NCBI RefSeq assembly: GCF_003345255.1
Contig: NZ_CP029331.1
Coordinates: 2,046,001 to 2,110,000 of the forward strand
Direction of reading: 5' to 3'
DNA length: 64,000 nucleotides
Source of the DNA: Pseudothauera hydrothermalis
GTDB lineage: Bacteria > Pseudomonadota > Gammaproteobacteria > Burkholderiales > Rhodocyclaceae
Each line of letters opens with the position of its first letter. The first letter of the stretch is position 1. A program made the translations under genes and the position numbers. Shown piece by piece: positions 21,027-28,852 of this stretch. The notes under the pieces are model-generated. The model did no database searches. It was not told the DNA's origin and saw nothing but the letters and a program-made list of their open reading frames with translations.

Positions 21027-21389
21027 TTATTTGGGAATCGCCTGCTCGCGCGAATCCGGCGCGGACTGGCCGCTTGCAGGCACCTCTTGGACAGCCGGCG
21101 AAGCGGCTGGCGCCACCCCTTCCATCACACTCGCGGGCGCGACCGGCTTGTTGCTTGCCACGTAACTCAACCCTAGGCTGGTAAGGAAGAACACGGTTGC
21201 CAATACGGCGGTGGTTCGGCTCAGAAAATTGGCAGAACCGGACGCCCCGAAGAGGCTTCCGGAAGAACCGCTACCGAACGCCGCCCCCATATCCGCGCCC
21301 TTGCCATGCTGCATCAACACCAGCCCGATCACCGCAAGACCGACGATCACATGCACCGTAAGGATCAAGGAAAAAAGAAAGCTGTTCAT
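21027..21389 (-). CDS. secG: Protein translocase subunit SecG
   Basis: 120 residues. Two membrane helices flank the conserved GLVLMQHGKGADMGAAFGSG loop of SecG, the accessory subunit of the SecYEG channel. A Pro/Ala/Ser-rich C-terminal tail follows the second helix. It lies 20 bp after tpiA and just upstream of tRNA-Leu on the same strand, so the three are probably co-transcribed. Confidence 0.95.
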   Translation of the reverse strand: MNSFLFSLILTVHVIVGLAVIGLVLMQHGKGADMGAAFGSGSSGSLFGASGSANFLSRTTAVLATVFFLTSLGLSYVASNKPVAPASVMEGVAPAASPAVQEVPASGQSAPDSREQAIPK

Positions 21390-21409
21390 GACTGACCTTG
21401 CAGAGTTTT

Positions 21410-22165
21410 TCAGAATGGAGCGTTCGCCGCTGCGCGGCAGATCGCCAGAAAGTCGTGCGCCACCAGGGATGCGCCGCCAACCAGAGCGCCGTCGACATTG
21501 TCGACGGCAAACAATTCCCCCGCATTACCGGGCTTGACCGACCCGCCATACAGAATGGGCACCCGATCGGCGTCTGCACAGCGCACGCGCAACCAAGCGC
21601 GGATGCCTTCATGGACCGCGCCTACCTGCTGCGGCGAAGCCGCACGGCCGGAACCAATGGCCCACACCGGCTCATAAGCAATGACGACGCTGCCTAACGC
21701 TTCATTTCCGAGCGCGTCGGCCACCGCACCAAGCTGGCGTTGTATGACCGCCATCGTCTGATCCGTCTCACGCTGCGCCAGCGTTTCTCCGACACAGACG
21801 ATGGGCACCAGTCCCGCCGCCCGCGCGGCCGCCGCCTTGCGACCGACCGTGGCATCGTCTTCGGCAAACAGCGCGCGACGCTCCGAATGCCCGACGATGA
21901 CATAACGGCAAGCAAACTCGGCGAGCATGCCGGCGCTCACTTCACCGGTATAAGCCCCCTCGGCAAACTCGCTGACATCCTGCGCGCCCAGCGTGATTGC
22001 CGTGCCATTCAGACTGTTGCGCGCCTGTGCGAGATAGGGATAGGGCACACACACCGCACAGGCAACCCCCAGATCACCGGCCGCGGCAAGCTCACCCAAA
22101 AGCACCGCGTTGACAGCCAGGCTGCCATGCATCTTCCAGTTTCCGGCAACGAGTTTGTTCGCCAC
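21410..22165 (-). CDS. tpiA: Triosephosphate isomerase
   Basis: Interconverts dihydroxyacetone phosphate and glyceraldehyde 3-phosphate. 251 residues from a GTG at 22163-22165 (VANKLVAGNWKM), which matches family length; GGCGGAA lies 8-9 nt upstream. The active-site lysine (GNWKM), the VGHSERR histidine, the AYEPVWAIGSG glutamate and the YGGSVKPGN phosphate loop are all present. The frame is open further upstream, but those residues have no family counterpart. Confidence 0.95.
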   Translation of the reverse strand: MANKLVAGNWKMHGSLAVNAVLLGELAAAGDLGVACAVCVPYPYLAQARNSLNGTAITLGAQDVSEFAEGAYTGEVSAGMLAEFACRYVIVGHSERRALFAEDDATVGRKAAAARAAGLVPIVCVGETLAQRETDQTMAVIQRQLGAVADALGNEALGSVVIAYEPVWAIGSGRAASPQQVGAVHEGIRAWLRVRCADADRVPILYGGSVKPGNAGELFAVDNVDGALVGGASLVAHDFLAICRAAANAPF

Positions 22166-22406
22166 GCGCAAGTTCCGCCTTCGGTAAAACCGGACGATTA
22201 TATTCCCTGCCCTGCCCACCGGCAAACGCCCGCGCCGCGCCAAGTTGGCCACCACGCACTCCGAAGACCGGCACCGCCCCAAACACGTCACCAAGCTTTA
22301 ACAAGCCCCGGTTAAGTTGCACGCGCTGACGAAGGGAACGCGGCAATCACCATCCGGCCGAGGTGCCGCTACCCCGCTCACAACCCGCGGATCACGGAGT
22401 CCCTTG
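22166..22406. other. Divergent intergenic region tpiA / siaA-like gene
   Basis: 241 bp without a gene. A spaced palindrome, TTAAC-N8-GTTAA, lies at 22298-22315, about 90 bp upstream of the siaA-like ATG, and could be an operator. No convincing -35/-10 pair was found. This is where the conserved housekeeping order ends and the accessory block begins. Confidence 0.3.
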
Positions 22407-23666
22407 ATGAACATCATGCCGATCCACAAGGCTGCCCTGGTTTCAACGTCGTATTCAGGTCGACATGACACCGCGCAATCGACTCGCGAGCTACTGATCG
22501 AAGTCGAACCGGTCACTTCGGCCGCGACCAACGAGACGGTGTTTCAGATTTTCAAGGCGCAGGAGCAGTTGATCAGTCTGCCGGTGGTCGAGGATGGACG
22601 CCCGATTGGCCTGATCAATCGCCACATCTTCATGGAAAGTCTGGCCCGCCCCTTCCACCGCGAAATCTATCTGCGCAAAAGCTGCATCGCCTTCATGGAC
22701 AAGCAGCCGTTGATCGTTGAAGCGGATCTCAGCATCGAGGATTTGTCCTTTCGCGTATTGAGCGACGGCAAAAAAGTGCTGACCGACGGCTTCATCATCG
22801 TCAAAGACGGCACCTACCTTGGCCTCGGTCTTGCGCAAGACATGCTGAGCGCCATTGCGCATCTTCAGGCCGAAAAAAACCGTCTGGTCATGGAATCCAT
22901 CGATTACGGCAGCATCATTCAGCGCTCGCTTTCGCGTGCCTCGCGTGAAGCCATGCGCGAACACCTCATCGACCATTTCCTGATCTGGGAGCCGCGCGAT
23001 GTGGTCAGCGGCGACTTCTATTACTTCCAGCATTTCGGCGACGGCTTCATCGCTGTGTTGTTCGATTGCACCGGCCATGGCGTACCGGGCGCTTTCATGA
23101 CGCTGATCATGTCCGCTTTTCTGCACGGCACGATCAACGCGCAAAGCTGCCGCAATCCGGGCGCGCTGATTGCCGAGATCAACCGTAAGGTCAAGGTCGC
23201 CATGGGTCAGCTCGACCACGGTCAGGACACGGGCGCCGAGGGGCACTCGGATGACGGCATGGACGCCGCCTTCTGCTGGTTCGACGCCACAACACGCCGA
23301 CTGACCTACGCCGGGGCCCACATGCCGTTGATGCTGATGCTGCCGCAAACCCAGGGGATTACGGTCATCGATGGTGACCGGCATGGCGTCGGCTATGCCA
23401 GCACACCGATGACGCAGACTTGGCAAAACCACGAAATGGTGCTGCCCGAAGGCACCGCCGTCTATCTATTTACCGACGGCATCTTTGACCAGCTCGGCGG
23501 CGACAAGCGCATCGCCTTCGGCAAGCGTCGGGTACGCGCCTGCCTGACCGAGCACGCGGGCCGTCCGATGCCGGAACAACGCCAAGCGCTGCTCGCCGCA
23601 CTGGCCGAATATCAAGGAAACGAACCCCGCAAAGACGACATCAGCGCACTGGGTTTCCGCGTTTGA
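22407..23666 (+). CDS. CBS-domain PP2C/SpoIIE-type phosphatase (SiaA-like)
   Basis: 419 residues from the ATG at 22407, which has GGAG 7 nt upstream. About residues 18-165 look like a tandem CBS pair (SLPVVEDGRPIGLINRHIF; LTDGFIIVKDGTYLGLG). The C-terminal half is a SpoIIE/RsbU-type PP2C phosphatase with the metal-binding DVVSGDFYYF, LFDCTGHGVPGAFM and FTDGIFDQLGG motifs. With the SiaB- and SiaC-type genes immediately downstream it should be the phosphatase of a partner-switch. Pseudomonas SiaA is membrane-bound with a HAMP domain; this one has no membrane segment, so its input is probably a cytosolic ligand such as an adenine nucleotide (inference). Confidence 0.8.
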   Translation: MNIMPIHKAALVSTSYSGRHDTAQSTRELLIEVEPVTSAATNETVFQIFKAQEQLISLPVVEDGRPIGLINRHIFMESLARPFHREIYLRKSCIAFMDKQPLIVEADLSIEDLSFRVLSDGKKVLTDGFIIVKDGTYLGLGLAQDMLSAIAHLQAEKNRLVMESIDYGSIIQRSLSRASREAMREHLIDHFLIWEPRDVVSGDFYYFQHFGDGFIAVLFDCTGHGVPGAFMTLIMSAFLHGTINAQSCRNPGALIAEINRKVKVAMGQLDHGQDTGAEGHSDDGMDAAFCWFDATTRRLTYAGAHMPLMLMLPQTQGITVIDGDRHGVGYASTPMTQTWQNHEMVLPEGTAVYLFTDGIFDQLGGDKRIAFGKRRVRACLTEHAGRPMPEQRQALLAALAEYQGNEPRKDDISALGFRV

Positions 23667-23683
23667 AGCAGGGGAAAATCGCC

Positions 23684-24232
23684 ATGAACCTGAGCAATTT
23701 CAACGAGTTCTGCAACCGTGCCGCCTCCCAAGGCGTGCTTTTTTACTACACCGGCGAGTTTTCCTCGAACGTCATCGGCACGCTTTCGGACACCGTTCGC
23801 GAACGACTGGAAGCGCTCGGCACACCCAACAAACACGGCCGCAAAGTGTTCTCCACCTTCATGGAGATGGCGCAAAACATTCTGCATTACGCCGACGACA
23901 GCGCCACGGCAGGGCGACGCATCGGTGCACTGGCCGTCGGCCATGAAGACGGCAAGTTCTACGTTCTGTGCGGCAACCCGGTGCGCATCGATCATGTCGA
24001 GCGTCTGCGCGCCAAGTTGGAGCCGCTGCGCAGCATGACGCTGGACGAAATCAAAGCGGCCTACCGCGAACAGTTACGCAACGAAGCGCATGCCGAAGAC
24101 ACCCTCAGCAAAGGCGCCGGACTTGGTTTTCTGACTATGGCGCGCGAGGCCAGCGAGCCGATCGACTATCAAATCATCCACCACGCAGGCGATTCGACCT
24201 ACGCCGAGTTTTACCTGCGTGCGGTGATTTGA
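23684..24232 (+). CDS. siaB: SiaB-type protein kinase (DUF6272 family)
   Basis: 182 residues, starting at the ATG at 23684 with GGGGAAA upstream. It resembles the GHKL-like SiaB family: MEMAQNILHYADD is the expected N-box-like helix with Glu/Asn, and SKGAGLGFLTMARE matches the G-box. In Pseudomonas, SiaB phosphorylates SiaC, and SiaA removes the phosphate. It starts 17 bp after the phosphatase gene. Kinase activity is inferred from the family. Confidence 0.8.
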   Translation: MNLSNFNEFCNRAASQGVLFYYTGEFSSNVIGTLSDTVRERLEALGTPNKHGRKVFSTFMEMAQNILHYADDSATAGRRIGALAVGHEDGKFYVLCGNPVRIDHVERLRAKLEPLRSMTLDEIKAAYREQLRNEAHAEDTLSKGAGLGFLTMAREASEPIDYQIIHHAGDSTYAEFYLRAVI

Positions 24233-24265
24233 TCCCCACACTCGTACTTCCAAGAGGTCACCGAC

Positions 24266-24658
24266 ATGCAAGCACTACACATTCCTGCCACCAAGGAAAC
24301 CCCGGAAGTCCGACTCGACCCGGTCAACATGAGTTTTCATCTGAGCGGCGAGTCCTACCCGGAAAACGCCATGGCTTTTTATGCGCCGGTTCGCGCCAGC
24401 CTGCAAAGTTTTTTGGAGTCACCGGCTGTTGGCAGTGGCGTTCAAGCACACTTCAACCTGCGCTACTTCAATAGTGCCAGCACCAAGTTGATCCGCGCAT
24501 TGGTTGGCATGTTGCAGCAGAAAGCGGCAGAGGGCATACGCATCGTTGCGCACTGGCACCATGATCCGGACGATGACATGATGGCCGAGTTCGGCGCTGA
24601 TCTGAAAGATGAGTTCGACGCCATCGAATTCAACCTGGTAGCTAGCGAAACCGTCTGA
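24266..24658 (+). CDS. siaC: SiaC-type partner-switch phosphoprotein (DUF1987)
   Basis: 130 residues. Matches SiaC: TPEVRLDP near the N-terminus, LSGESYPENAMAFYAPV, and YFNSASTKLIRALVGML, where Thr73 aligns with the phosphorylated threonine of Pseudomonas SiaC. In that system dephosphorylated SiaC activates the diguanylate cyclase SiaD. No SiaD or other GGDEF gene lies in this window, so the partner must be encoded elsewhere or differ. AGAGG precedes the ATG. It is the last gene of the three-gene cassette. Confidence 0.82.
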   Translation: MQALHIPATKETPEVRLDPVNMSFHLSGESYPENAMAFYAPVRASLQSFLESPAVGSGVQAHFNLRYFNSASTKLIRALVGMLQQKAAEGIRIVAHWHHDPDDDMMAEFGADLKDEFDAIEFNLVASETV

Positions 24659-24679
24659 GCGCACACCCCGTCGGTCGCG

Positions 24680-24702
24680 GCACCGCCCACAGCGTGCGGT
24701 GC
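24680..24702 (+). terminator. Possible terminator hairpin after siaC
   Basis: GCACCG and CGGTGC pair around an 11-nt loop 21 bp after the siaC stop. There is no T-tract, so intrinsic termination would be weak. It separates the sia cassette from the arsR promoter that follows. Confidence 0.3.
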
Positions 24703-24714
24703 TGCAGCAAGCCC

Positions 24715-24762
24715 TTGACCAACCCCGGTGGCGTCGCGCAGAATTATTCAAAATTCTTTGAA
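24715..24762 (+). promoter_or_regulatory. arsR promoter with ArsR operator palindrome
   Basis: TTGACC (24715-24720) and CAGAAT (24739-24744, 18-bp spacer) form a plausible promoter. Directly downstream, TTCAAA-ATTC-TTTGAA (24747-24762) is a perfect 6-bp inverted repeat covering the expected transcription start. Almost the same palindrome precedes acr3 (27704-27719), which argues that both are ArsR operators. Confidence 0.65.
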
Positions 24763-24777
24763 CTCTCAAACCGTCTC

Positions 24778-25164
24778 ATGGCCATCCAAAAAGCCGTCGT
24801 GCTGCAAGTCTTTGAAGCACTGTCCTCGGGTATCCGCCTGGAGGTCTTTCGGCTGCTGGTTCAGGCGGGCAGCGCCGGGCGGGTCGCGGGCGAAATTGCC
24901 ACCGCGCTGGATCTGCCGCCCACCAACCTGTCTTTCCACCTCAAGTCTCTGCTCGCCGCCGGTTTGGTCAGCGTGGAGCAGGAAGGCCGATTCCAGCGCT
25001 ATCGGGCAAACATTGCCCTGATGCTCGACACCATCGCCTATCTCACCGCCAACTGCTGCGGCGATCGCCCCGAAGAATGCGCCAGCCTGCGCGATCGCGT
25101 CCCGGGCGTTGGCGCTTTTCTGCCAGCGCTCGACTGCAAACCCGAAGGAAACAGCAAAGCATGA
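24778..25164 (+). CDS. arsR: ArsR-family arsenite-responsive repressor
   Basis: 128 residues from the ATG at 24778. Winged-helix DNA-binding region with LDLPPTNLSFHLKSLLAAGLV as recognition helix and EGRFQRYRA as wing. Cys93, Cys94 and Cys101 near the C-terminus resemble the As(III) site of the Acidithiobacillus-type ArsR (Cys95/96/102), rather than the Cys-x-Cys in the DNA-binding helix of the E. coli type. It overlaps arsC by 4 nt (ATGA), and its own promoter carries a matching palindrome, so autoregulation is expected. Confidence 0.92.
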   Translation: MAIQKAVVLQVFEALSSGIRLEVFRLLVQAGSAGRVAGEIATALDLPPTNLSFHLKSLLAAGLVSVEQEGRFQRYRANIALMLDTIAYLTANCCGDRPEECASLRDRVPGVGAFLPALDCKPEGNSKA

Positions 25165-25640
25165 ACGTCCTCTTTTTGTGCACCGGCAACTCCTGCCGCT
25201 CCATCCTGGCCGAAGCCACCTTCAACGCCCTGGCGCCGGCCGGCATGCGCGCAATGAGCGCCGGCAGCCAGCCGGTCGGCTATGTGCATCCGCGCGCGCT
25301 GGCATTGCTGGAACGCGAAGGTATATCCACGGCGGGTTACTACAGCAAATCCTGGCATGAACTCCCAGCCGTGCCCGACCTGGTCATCACCGTATGCGCC
25401 AGCGCCGCAGGCGAGACCTGCCCGGTGTACCTCGCCCCGGTGCCGCGCGCCCACTGGGGTGTGGCAGATCCGGCCAAAGCCACCGGCTCGGAGGCCGAAA
25501 TCGATGCGGCTTTCGACGCTGCCTACCGGATCTTGCGCACCCGCATCGAAGCTTTCCTGGCCTTACCCGCAGCGCTCGCACAACGCGACCCGGCCGCTTT
25601 CAAGGCCGAGCTCGAGCGCATCGGCACGATCACGGCTTGA
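25161..25640 (+). CDS. arsC: Arsenate reductase, low-molecular-weight phosphatase type
   Basis: 159 residues. The N-terminal P-loop CTGNSCRS (Cys7-Cys12) and ITVCASAAGETCP with the resolving cysteines are those of ArsC enzymes related to tyrosine phosphatases, which reduce arsenate to arsenite with thioredoxin or glutathione/glutaredoxin. DPAKATGS contains the general-acid aspartate. Start and arsR stop overlap (ATGA), so translation is coupled. Somewhat longer at the C-terminus than the shortest family members. Confidence 0.93.
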   Translation: MNVLFLCTGNSCRSILAEATFNALAPAGMRAMSAGSQPVGYVHPRALALLEREGISTAGYYSKSWHELPAVPDLVITVCASAAGETCPVYLAPVPRAHWGVADPAKATGSEAEIDAAFDAAYRILRTRIEAFLALPAALAQRDPAAFKAELERIGTITA

Positions 25641-25672
25641 GCCCTCACCCCTTTTTCAAGGAGTACGCCACC

Positions 25673-26026
25673 ATGAAAACCGTCCAAGTCTTCGACCCTG
25701 CCCTGTGCTGCAGCACCGGTGTATGCGGCACCGAAGTCGACCAGGCCCTGGTCACTGCTGCCGCCGACCTCGAATGGGCCAAACAGCAGGGTTTGACAGC
25801 CGAGCGCTTCAACCTTGCCCAGCAGCCGCTCGCCTTTGCCGAAAACCCGGTGGTCAAGGATTTTCTGGAACGCTCCGGGCCAGATGCCCTGCCGCTGGTG
25901 CTGGTCGACGGCGCCATTGCGCTGGCCGGTCGCTATCCGACCCGCGACGAACTCGCGCGCTGGGCTGGCGTCGCCACGCTGAAACCCAAGACCGAAGGCA
26001 GCACTTGCTGCGGCGGCTGCTGCTGA
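25673..26026 (+). CDS. arsD: Arsenite metallochaperone ArsD
   Basis: 117 residues from the ATG at 25673, with AAGGAG about 10 nt upstream. The As(III)-binding Cys12, Cys13 and Cys18 (ALCCSTGVC) are intact, as is a C-terminal CCGGCC tail. ArsD passes arsenite to the ArsA ATPase. Since the following arsA is damaged, the partner of ArsD is unclear: it may serve an intact ArsA elsewhere, interact with the remaining A2 half, or simply persist. Confidence 0.93.
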   Translation: MKTVQVFDPALCCSTGVCGTEVDQALVTAAADLEWAKQQGLTAERFNLAQQPLAFAENPVVKDFLERSGPDALPLVLVDGAIALAGRYPTRDELARWAGVATLKPKTEGSTCCGGCC

Positions 26027-26043
26027 ATCGTTCAGAGGCCAGG

Positions 26044-27268
26044 ATGCTTTTCCTCGACCTGCCACCACGCTTTCTCTTTTTCACCGACACGCACCCGCCT
26101 GGTGCTGGTCGCCCGCGCACAAACTGCCGCGCTACGCGAAGTGGCGCGCACCCATGAGGAGCTGGCGGCTATCGGCCTGGGCCATCAGCATTTGGTAATC
26201 AACGGCGTGCTGCCACCGGCCGAAGCCGCAGCCGACCCGCTTGCCGCAGCCCTTGCCGCACGCGAAGCGGCGGCGCTGGCCGCCCTACCCGCTGCGTTAC
26301 TCGGCCTGCCGCGCGATCATCTGCTGCTCAAGCCATTCAACGTAGTCGGCCTGCCGGCGCTACGCGCCCTGCTCGACGATGCGGCCGACAATGCCATCCA
26401 AAGCCCACCGCCGGCGCAGACCGCCGCTCTAGAGGATCTGCCGGGCCTGGCTGAACTGGTCAACGAAATCGCCGCTGCCGGCCACGGCTTAGTGATGCTG
26501 ATGGGCAAAGGTGGCGTGGGCAAGACCACGCTGGCCGCCGCCGCGGCGGTGGCACTCGCCACCCGCGGGCTGCCGGTGCATCTGACCACCTCGGACCCCG
26601 CGGCGCATCTGGCCGAAACGCTGGAAGGCAACCTGGCCTCGCTCACCATCAGCCGCATCGACCCAAACGCGGAAACCGAACGCTACCGCGCCGAGGTGCT
26701 GGCCACCAAAGGCAAGGACCTGGATGAGCACGGCCGCGCGCTGCTGGAAGAAGACCTGCGTTCGCCCTGTACCGAGGAAATCGCGGTGTTTCAGGCTTTC
26801 TCGCGCATCATCCGCGAAGCTGGGCGCAAGTTCGTGATCTTGGACACCGCGCCAACCGGCCACACCCTGCTCTTGCTCGATGCCACCGGCGCTTATCACC
26901 GCGAAATGGTGCGGCGCATGGACAAAGCCGCCGGCCTCACCCACTACACCACGCCGATGATGCAGCTCCAAGACCCGAGGCGCACCCGGGTGCTAATCGT
27001 CACCCTGGCTGAGACCACCCCGGTACTGGAAGCGGCCCGCCTGCAGCATGACCTGCGCCGCGCCGGCATCGAGCCCTGGGCCTGGATCATCAACAACAGC
27101 CTGGCCGCCGCGAAGCCGGCCAGCCCCCTGCTGGCCCGTCGTGCCGCCGCGGAACTGGCACAAATCGACGCAGTGCGCCACACGCACGCCCAACGTGTGG
27201 CACTGGTGCCGCTGCAAGCCGAGGAGCCGGTGGGCGTGGGTCGGCTGCAGGAACTGGCTGCGCGATGA
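26044..27268 (+). pseudogene. arsA: arsA, arsenite-pump ATPase, with internal deletion and frame change
   Basis: The ATG at 26044 begins an ArsA N-terminus (MLFLDLPPRFLFFT), which stops at 26085 exactly where the first P-loop should follow. The sequence then resumes, one frame over, at TRTRLVLVAR (from 26087), corresponding to the end of the first ATPase half. Roughly 200 codons, including the A1 Walker A and switch motifs, are missing, and the first frame ends at 26157. The rest is intact: from a GTG at 26102 it encodes 388 residues with the linker, the A2 P-loop GKGGVGKTT and DTAPTGHTLLLLDATG. Full ArsA has about 580 residues. A shortened A2-only product could be made from the GTG, but pump function is doubtful. 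An assembly artefact cannot be excluded. Confidence 0.85.
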
Positions 27269-27276
27269 AGCGGTTT

Positions 27277-27561
27277 TTACTTGGCGGACAAATAGGCGTC
27301 GATCACTTCTGCGCTGTTGGATTTGATGGTCATATTGTTGGGACCGGCAGCGATGCGGGTCACCACCACTTTGGGCTCTTTGTTTTTCGACACCAGTTCG
27401 ATGTCTTTGTCGCCCTCTTTCAGCACCCATAGCCGGCCGTCATGGACATGGGTGTAAAAGCCTTTTTTGTGAAAGCTCATTTTGGCGTGCTCGGCCGAAC
27501 CGGTGGCGCAGGCGCCAAGAACGAGGGTGGAAGCGGCCAGAGCCAGTGCAAGCATACGCAT
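27277..27561 (-). CDS. Small predicted lipoprotein within the ars cluster
   Basis: 94 residues from the ATG at 27561, with GGAGT 7 nt upstream. A short signal peptide ends in a lipobox (LVLGAC), so the mature protein should be lipid-anchored with about 75 residues: MSFHKKGFYTHVHDGRLWVL, a charged middle, then a C-terminal helix. I do not recognise the family. It lies convergent to arsA (8 bp gap) and divergent from acr3, with the ArsR-type palindrome in the shared upstream region. Function unknown; arsenic linkage is by position only. Confidence 0.7.
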   Translation of the reverse strand: MRMLALALAASTLVLGACATGSAEHAKMSFHKKGFYTHVHDGRLWVLKEGDKDIELVSKNKEPKVVVTRIAAGPNNMTIKSNSAEVIDAYLSAK

Positions 27562-27688
27562 CGTCGTTACTCCTGTGGTCGAAAGTCGATTCCGAAGTCG
27601 GCGCAAGGTAACCCGCAAAGATGACACTCCCGTGATAAAAAAATGACGAAAAGTCGGCAACACAGGGCGGCATTGACGGTGCCGCATC

Positions 27689-27719
27689 TTGACACTACCA
27701 TGCTTCAACAACTTTTGAA
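27689..27719 (+). promoter_or_regulatory. acr3 control region: TTGACA and ArsR-type palindrome
   Basis: A perfect TTGACA at 27689-27694 is followed by TTCAAC-AACT-TTTGAA (27704-27719). This palindrome has the same 16-bp length and nearly the same half-sites as the one in front of arsR. It would cover the -10 region, though no clear -10 hexamer is visible at standard spacing. Repression of acr3 by ArsR is inferred from this match. Confidence 0.6.
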
Positions 27720-27739
27720 TTATTAACCGAACCAAGACC

Positions 27740-28852
27740 ATGTCCGCACAATGTGAGGTCACGGCCAAACGTGTAGCCGCCGCACCGATGAGCTTTTTCG
27801 AACGCTACCTGACCGTTTGGGTCTTTCTCTGCATCATTGCCGGCATTGGCTTGGGCCAGTTGATGCCCGCGTTTTTCCAGAGCGTCGCCCGTCTGGAGAT
27901 TGCCCAAGTCAACCTCCCGGTCGGCGTATTGATCTGGGTCATGATCATTCCCATGCTGATGAAGGTCGATTTCGGCGCCTTGTACCAAATCAAGGATCAT
28001 GTGCGCGGCATTGGCGTGACCCTGTTCGTGAACTGGCTGGTCAAGCCTTTCTCGATGGCGCTGCTGGCCTGGATATTCATTCGCCAGTTGTTCGCACCGT
28101 GGCTGCCGGCAGAGCAGATCGACAGCTACATCGCCGGCCTCATCCTGCTTGCTGCGGCGCCGTGCACGGCTATGGTGTTTGTGTGGAGCCGGCTCACCAA
28201 CGGCGACCCGATCTTCACCCTGTCGCAGGTCGCCTTGAACGACACCATCATGGTGTTCGCCTTCGCCCCGGTGGTTGGGCTGTTACTTGGCATCTCGGCC
28301 ATTACTGTGCCCTGGGACACGCTGCTGACCTCAGTGGCGCTCTACATCGTGATCCCGGTGCTCATCGCGCAAGTGTGGCGTAAGCACCTGCTAGCGCGCG
28401 GCCAGACGGCTTTCGAGGCGGCAATGGAAAAAATCGGTCCGTGGTCGATCAGTGCGCTGCTGGTCACTCTGGTACTGCTTTTTGCCTTTCAGGGCGAGGC
28501 CATCCTGGCCCAACCGCTGATCATCGCGCTGCTCGCGATTCCCATCCTCATCCAGGTGTTTTTCAACTCCGCGCTTGCTTATCTGCTCAACCGCACAGTC
28601 GGCGAAAAGCACAACGTCGCCTGCCCATCGGCGCTGATCGGAGCCTCGAACTTTTTTGAACTCGCCGTGGCCGCCGCCATCAGTCTGTTCGGTTTCGACT
28701 CGGGGGCGGCACTTGCGACCGTCGTCGGCGTACTCATCGAAGTGCCGGTCATGTTGCTGGTGGTGCGGGTCGTCAATGCCAGTAAAGGCTGGTATGAGGC
28801 GGGCAAAGCGGTGCGCCGGCGCGCTGCGCTTGCATCGGGTAGCGGCCAATGA
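27740..28852 (+). CDS. acr3: Arsenite efflux transporter, ACR3 family
   Basis: 370 residues with about ten membrane helices. ACR3 landmarks: the N-terminal FFERYLTVWVFLCI helix, AAAPCTAMVFVWSRLTNGD with the essential cysteine, and the glutamate-bearing GASNFFELAVAAA helix. It exports As(III) by exchange with protons. The ATG at 27740 has no strong ribosome site; an internal ATG at 27788 (MSFFERY) would also keep all helices. Its stop overlaps the start of the ECF sigma gene by 4 nt. Confidence 0.93.
   Translation: MSAQCEVTAKRVAAAPMSFFERYLTVWVFLCIIAGIGLGQLMPAFFQSVARLEIAQVNLPVGVLIWVMIIPMLMKVDFGALYQIKDHVRGIGVTLFVNWLVKPFSMALLAWIFIRQLFAPWLPAEQIDSYIAGLILLAAAPCTAMVFVWSRLTNGDPIFTLSQVALNDTIMVFAFAPVVGLLLGISAITVPWDTLLTSVALYIVIPVLIAQVWRKHLLARGQTAFEAAMEKIGPWSISALLVTLVLLFAFQGEAILAQPLIIALLAIPILIQVFFNSALAYLLNRTVGEKHNVACPSALIGASNFFELAVAAAISLFGFDSGAALATVVGVLIEVPVMLLVVRVVNASKGWYEAGKAVRRRAALASGSGQ

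Noticed and set aside
22291-22316. FliA-type promoter upstream of the siaA-like gene
   Set aside because: CCAAGCTT resembles a -35 but the best -10 match is 5 of 8 with a 9-bp spacer; not convincing.
25282-26157. Plus-strand 291-codon frame spanning arsC-arsD-arsA
   Set aside because: Out of frame with arsC and arsD; only its last 38 codons (from 26044) matter, as the displaced ArsA N-terminus.
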